Part shown: positions 5,972 to 7,393 of the stretch, one piece after another
Layout of the letters: every line of letters begins with the position of its first letter
Position numbering within the stretch: the stretch's first letter is position 1
The notes under the pieces: generated by a model
What the model saw: the letters and a program-made list of their open reading frames with translations, nothing else
What the model was told of the DNA's origin: nothing
Database searches by the model: none
Program-made: the position numbers and the translations under genes
Assembly (NCBI GenBank): GCA_036522495.1
Contig: DATDFS010000309.1
Coordinates: 1-7,393 of the forward strand
From: Nitrososphaera_A sp036522495
Lineage (GTDB): Archaea; Thermoproteota; Nitrososphaeria; Nitrososphaerales; Nitrososphaeraceae
Length of the DNA: 7,393 bases
Reading direction: 5' to 3'

Positions 5972-6523
5972 CTATTGTGGATTCCCACATCGGGTACAGA
6001 ATCTTGCTTGCCCCGGGATTACCACGCCACAAACAATGCAATTTTTATTCTTGGCCTCATGAGGTAATTTTTCATTACTCTCCTGTAGAGGTCGTGGCAA
6101 TTCTATATCTACAGGAGTAAATGTCGGTGGCTGGCTTGATAGCTCTGAAGTGGATATGCTGTGTCCTGTTCCTCCTGCTTCTCCCACAGTTCCACCAGTA
6201 CCTACGAAGCCGCTTATTCCGAAATTGGCCTGATGGGAAGAAGAAGCTGCTCCTCCACCTCCGCTTACTTCCTTTACTGAAGTACCTTTGTCCATAGCAG
6301 ACTTCAATTCCAAAACTACTCGAACTGCGAGAAAGTCCAGCGCAGATACAGTAACAAGATAGTGAGTAATTTTATCAAAAAATTCATTTTCACTCATGTT
6401 CCGCTGTTTATAGAGTTGGCTCGAATTGAGAAAGGTAGAATAGTGTTCTTGAGTCTCTTTTAACATCTGTTTTAGTTTGTCTGATAACGTTCCTAGAACA
6501 TCTACTGGCATACCAAAAGACAT
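5972..6523 (-). CDS. Helical protein with Gly/Ser-rich linker and C-terminal zinc ribbon (183 aa)
   Basis: ATG at 6523 starts a cytosolic protein in three parts. Residues 1-80 are mainly helical and amphipathic (LSDKLKQMLKETQEHYSTFL, then a helix around ALDFLAVRVVLELKSAM), suggesting a protein-interaction or oligomerisation module. Residues about 84-155 are a low-complexity linker rich in Gly, Ser, Thr and Pro (SGGGGAASSSHQ, GTGGTVGEAGGTG). The end is a zinc ribbon with Cys162, Cys165, Cys176 and Cys179 in a CX2C-X10-CX2C pattern (CIVCG and FCTRCG). Such ribbons are common in archaeal transcription and RNA-related proteins, but also in many uncharacterised ones; the exact role is not known. 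A TATA-like box lies at 6546-6555 and a perfect 17-base palindrome just beyond it, so regulated transcription is plausible. The coding region itself holds a 10-bp inverted repeat (6080-6117). Confidence 0.75.
   Translation of the reverse strand: MSFGMPVDVLGTLSDKLKQMLKETQEHYSTFLNSSQLYKQRNMSENEFFDKITHYLVTVSALDFLAVRVVLELKSAMDKGTSVKEVSGGGGAASSSHQANFGISGFVGTGGTVGEAGGTGHSISTSELSSQPPTFTPVDIELPRPLQESNEKLPHEAKNKNCIVCGVVIPGQARFCTRCGNPQ
6080..6117 (-). repeat. Perfect 10-bp inverted repeat inside the zinc-ribbon gene
   Basis: CTCCTGTAGA (6080-6089) and TCTACAGGAG (6108-6117) are exact reverse complements with an 18-nt spacer. They lie in the linker region coding for TPVDIELPRPLQE. In the mRNA they would form a stable stem of ten pairs. 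It could affect mRNA stability or translation, or simply reflect codon choice. Confidence 0.45.
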
Positions 6524-6545
6524 TACTAAACTATCATATCAGAGG

Positions 6546-6555
6546 TTTAATAAAA
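6546..6555 (-). promoter_or_regulatory. TATA-like box for the zinc-ribbon gene
   Basis: Minus-strand TTTTATTAAA lies 23-32 nt upstream of ATG 6523, the spacing expected for a leaderless archaeal mRNA. The purine-rich AAGC just upstream could serve as a BRE-like element. Confidence 0.5.
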
Positions 6556-6562
6556 GCTTGAC

Positions 6563-6585
6563 AACTCATTTAAGTTAAATGACTT
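6563..6585. promoter_or_regulatory. Perfect 17-bp palindrome, candidate regulator binding site
   Basis: TCATTTAA (6566-6573), a central G, and TTAAATGA (6575-6582) form a perfect 8-1-8 palindrome. After one C/C mismatch the arms extend by AA/TT to 6563 and 6585. It lies immediately upstream of the TATA/BRE of the zinc-ribbon gene, 43-59 nt from its ATG. Archaeal dimeric HTH regulators of the Lrp/AsnC or MarR type bind sites of this kind, often as activators when upstream of BRE. Which protein binds is unknown. Confidence 0.45.
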
Positions 6586-6655
6586 CCACCCCTTTGGAAA
6601 TCCTAAGTAAACCCTCTCCACCTATAAATATCCCTGCAGCAATAACCCACAGGAT
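6578..6655 (-). pseudogene. Possible remnant of a membrane-protein C-terminus
   Basis: The minus strand from 6655 to a TAA at 6575-6577 reads a 26-codon frame: ILWVIAAGIFIGG followed by EGLLRISKGVEVI. The hydrophobic glycine-containing helix followed by an amphipathic tail looks like the end of a small membrane protein. No start codon is present and an in-frame stop precedes it directly. This may be a gene remnant or chance; I assign no family. Confidence 0.2.
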
Positions 6656-6741
6656 TTATTCTCGTAGTAGTATGTATAGTTAGGACGGCGAGTTGGGGGA
6701 GACTAAACTGAATATCACAACTCTTTGGAATAGCAACACTA

Positions 6742-6828
6742 TAGGCTCTCAGCCACAAGCCTAATTGATACCCAATAATCACGTACCTAAGACTCGAGTA
6801 CTCAAAGTGCCTATGCTTGTTACAAGCA
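6742..6828. repeat. Two short hairpins in the 6524-6999 spacer
   Basis: TAGGCT (6742-6747) pairs with AGCCTA (6758-6763) around a 10-nt loop. TGCTTG (6814-6819) pairs with CAAGCA (6823-6828) around a 3-nt loop. Two structures close together could mark a small RNA, but I cannot identify box C/D, H/ACA or riboswitch features. No tRNA is visible. The second hairpin falls inside the small minus-strand ORF at 6779-6907. Confidence 0.2.
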
Positions 6829-6907
6829 ATCGGATTTGGGCTATCTGTTGATAAGTGTCAGACAAATTGCCATGTAATAGTTTTCGGGATCGTATCTGGG
6901 CTTTCAT
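6779..6907 (-). CDS. Possible small basic protein (42 aa)
   Basis: From ATG 6907 the minus strand encodes 42 residues beginning MKAQIRSRKLLHGNLSDTYQ and ending at TGA 6779-6781. It has a basic N-terminus and a moderately amphipathic Ile/Leu/Thr-rich second half, with no recognised domain. An AT-rich box (minus strand TTATTATTTTATC, about 6923-6935) lies roughly 16-28 nt upstream, compatible with a leaderless transcript. It lies between the USP and zinc-ribbon genes on the same strand. Short open frames in AT-rich spacers are common, so this is tentative. Confidence 0.25.
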   Translation of the reverse strand: MKAQIRSRKLLHGNLSDTYQQIAQIRLLVTSIGTLSTRVLGT

Positions 6908-6980
6908 GATCTTAGTAATAAGGATAAAATAATAAGACAAATTGTTCTTCTGTTCATAGGATGATACTTGTCAAATTCAA

Positions 6981-6992
6981 GTTTTTAAAAAG
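6981..6992 (-). terminator. T-rich terminator candidate after the USP gene
   Basis: On the minus strand CTTTTTAAAAAC follows the USP stop (7000-7002) by 7 nt. Archaeal termination commonly uses such short T-tracts without a stem-loop. The T5A5 symmetry means it could act in either direction. Confidence 0.35.
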
Positions 6993-6999
6993 TCACCTT

Positions 7000-7393
7000 T
7001 CATTTATGTACTACAAGCACCGGTTTTTCAACACTATCTATCACCTTTCTAGTTATACTGCCAAACAATCTTCTTGTCAAAGAAGTAGTTCTGCTGCATG
7101 CCATCACTATTAAATCAACATTCAGAGCTTCAGACAACTTAACTATTTCATCGACTGGCTTACCTGTCTGAACTTTATAAGATACTTGACTTTTTACTCC
7201 AGCTTGCTGACATAATCTTATTTTCTGCTCTATCATGCTTTTTACCTCTCCTTCCACAGTAATTTCAAAGCCTTTCTGGCTGTCTTTTTCTCCTCCTGGT
7301 TCTTTAGAAGTTACCACAACAGCACTAGAATCCATGTTATGTATATGTTCGACCACGTGTATGATAACAATCTCAGCACCAGAGATCTTTGAT
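7000..7393 (-). CDS. Universal stress protein (UspA family), 5' end beyond the window
   Basis: The frame is open through the right edge, so the gene is truncated at its 5' end; 130 residues plus the stop are visible. A GTG at 7354-7356 is internal, because upstream in-frame residues SKISGAEIVIIHVVEHIH match the first helix end and second strand of a USP domain. Then come a helix (EVKSMIEQKIRLCQQAG), VSYKVQTGKPVDEIVKLSEA, the strand VDLIVMAC, and the ending RRLFGSITRKVIDSVEKPVL plus VVHK. This order is diagnostic of the family. USPs are small dimeric cytosolic proteins linked to stress responses, many binding ATP. Only the final GS of the G-2x-G-9x-G(S/T) nucleotide loop is kept: the first two glycines are replaced in ACSRTTSLTRRLFGS, so ATP binding is doubtful. 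Only about 30-35 N-terminal residues should be missing. Confidence 0.9.
   Translation of the reverse strand, partial: SKISGAEIVIIHVVEHIHNMDSSAVVVTSKEPGGEKDSQKGFEITVEGEVKSMIEQKIRLCQQAGVKSQVSYKVQTGKPVDEIVKLSEALNVDLIVMACSRTTSLTRRLFGSITRKVIDSVEKPVLVVHK

Noticed and set aside
6655..6830. Possible C/D-box or other structured ncRNA in the 6524-6999 spacer
   Set aside because: A CTGA-like box occurs, but no matching RTGATGA box at a suitable distance was found.
6860..6947. Direct repeat AGACAAATTG (about 6861 and 6937)
   Set aside because: It has only two copies of 10 bases in AT-rich DNA, with no third copy or regular spacing; not a CRISPR or attachment site.

Overview
The window most likely comes from an ammonia-oxidising archaeon of the Nitrososphaeria (Thaumarchaeota), probably a soil-type Nitrososphaerales lineage close to Nitrosocosmicus or Nitrososphaera. 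This is inferred from gene content and style. The DNA is AT-rich. Several starts have archaeal TATA-like boxes about 20-34 nt upstream and no Shine-Dalgarno site, which fits leaderless mRNAs. The secreted proteins are a cupredoxin-like protein ending in an HPWMTGK-type motif and an Ig-like secreted protein. There is also a stand-alone universal stress protein and a helical protein with a C-terminal zinc ribbon. No rRNA, tRNA, CRISPR array, transposase or integrase is visible.

Layout from left to right. A minus-strand gene with an Asn/Gln-rich start runs off the left edge (1-96). A gene-poor stretch follows with two weak small ORFs (179-283 and 382-573). On the plus strand come a small conserved-looking cytosolic protein (634-1020), a 5' leader with two hairpins and a TATA-spaced 13-codon ORF, and a complete M3-family oligoendopeptidase F (1229-3031). 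The apparently empty 3032-3959 stretch holds, on the minus strand, a decayed but readable family-4 uracil-DNA glycosylase gene (about 3136-3687) broken by several frameshifts and stops. A small secreted Ig-like protein (3960-4460, +) faces a secreted two-domain cupredoxin-like protein (4710-5792, -). A zinc-ribbon protein (5972-6523, -) follows, with a near-perfect palindrome just upstream of its TATA box. A 476-base spacer comes next, with small ORFs and hairpins. A universal stress protein, 5'-truncated by the window edge (7000-7393, -), closes the window.

No single operon or pathway links the genes; most appear to have their own promoters. The two convergent secreted proteins (3960-5792) are the only pair sharing a cell-surface location. 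The strongest unusual points are three. The cupredoxin-like protein has Asp where the type-1 copper Cys belongs. The UDG pseudogene is not captured by any intact ORF. The 17-bp palindrome is placed like an archaeal regulator site. I see no convincing new multi-gene system here.
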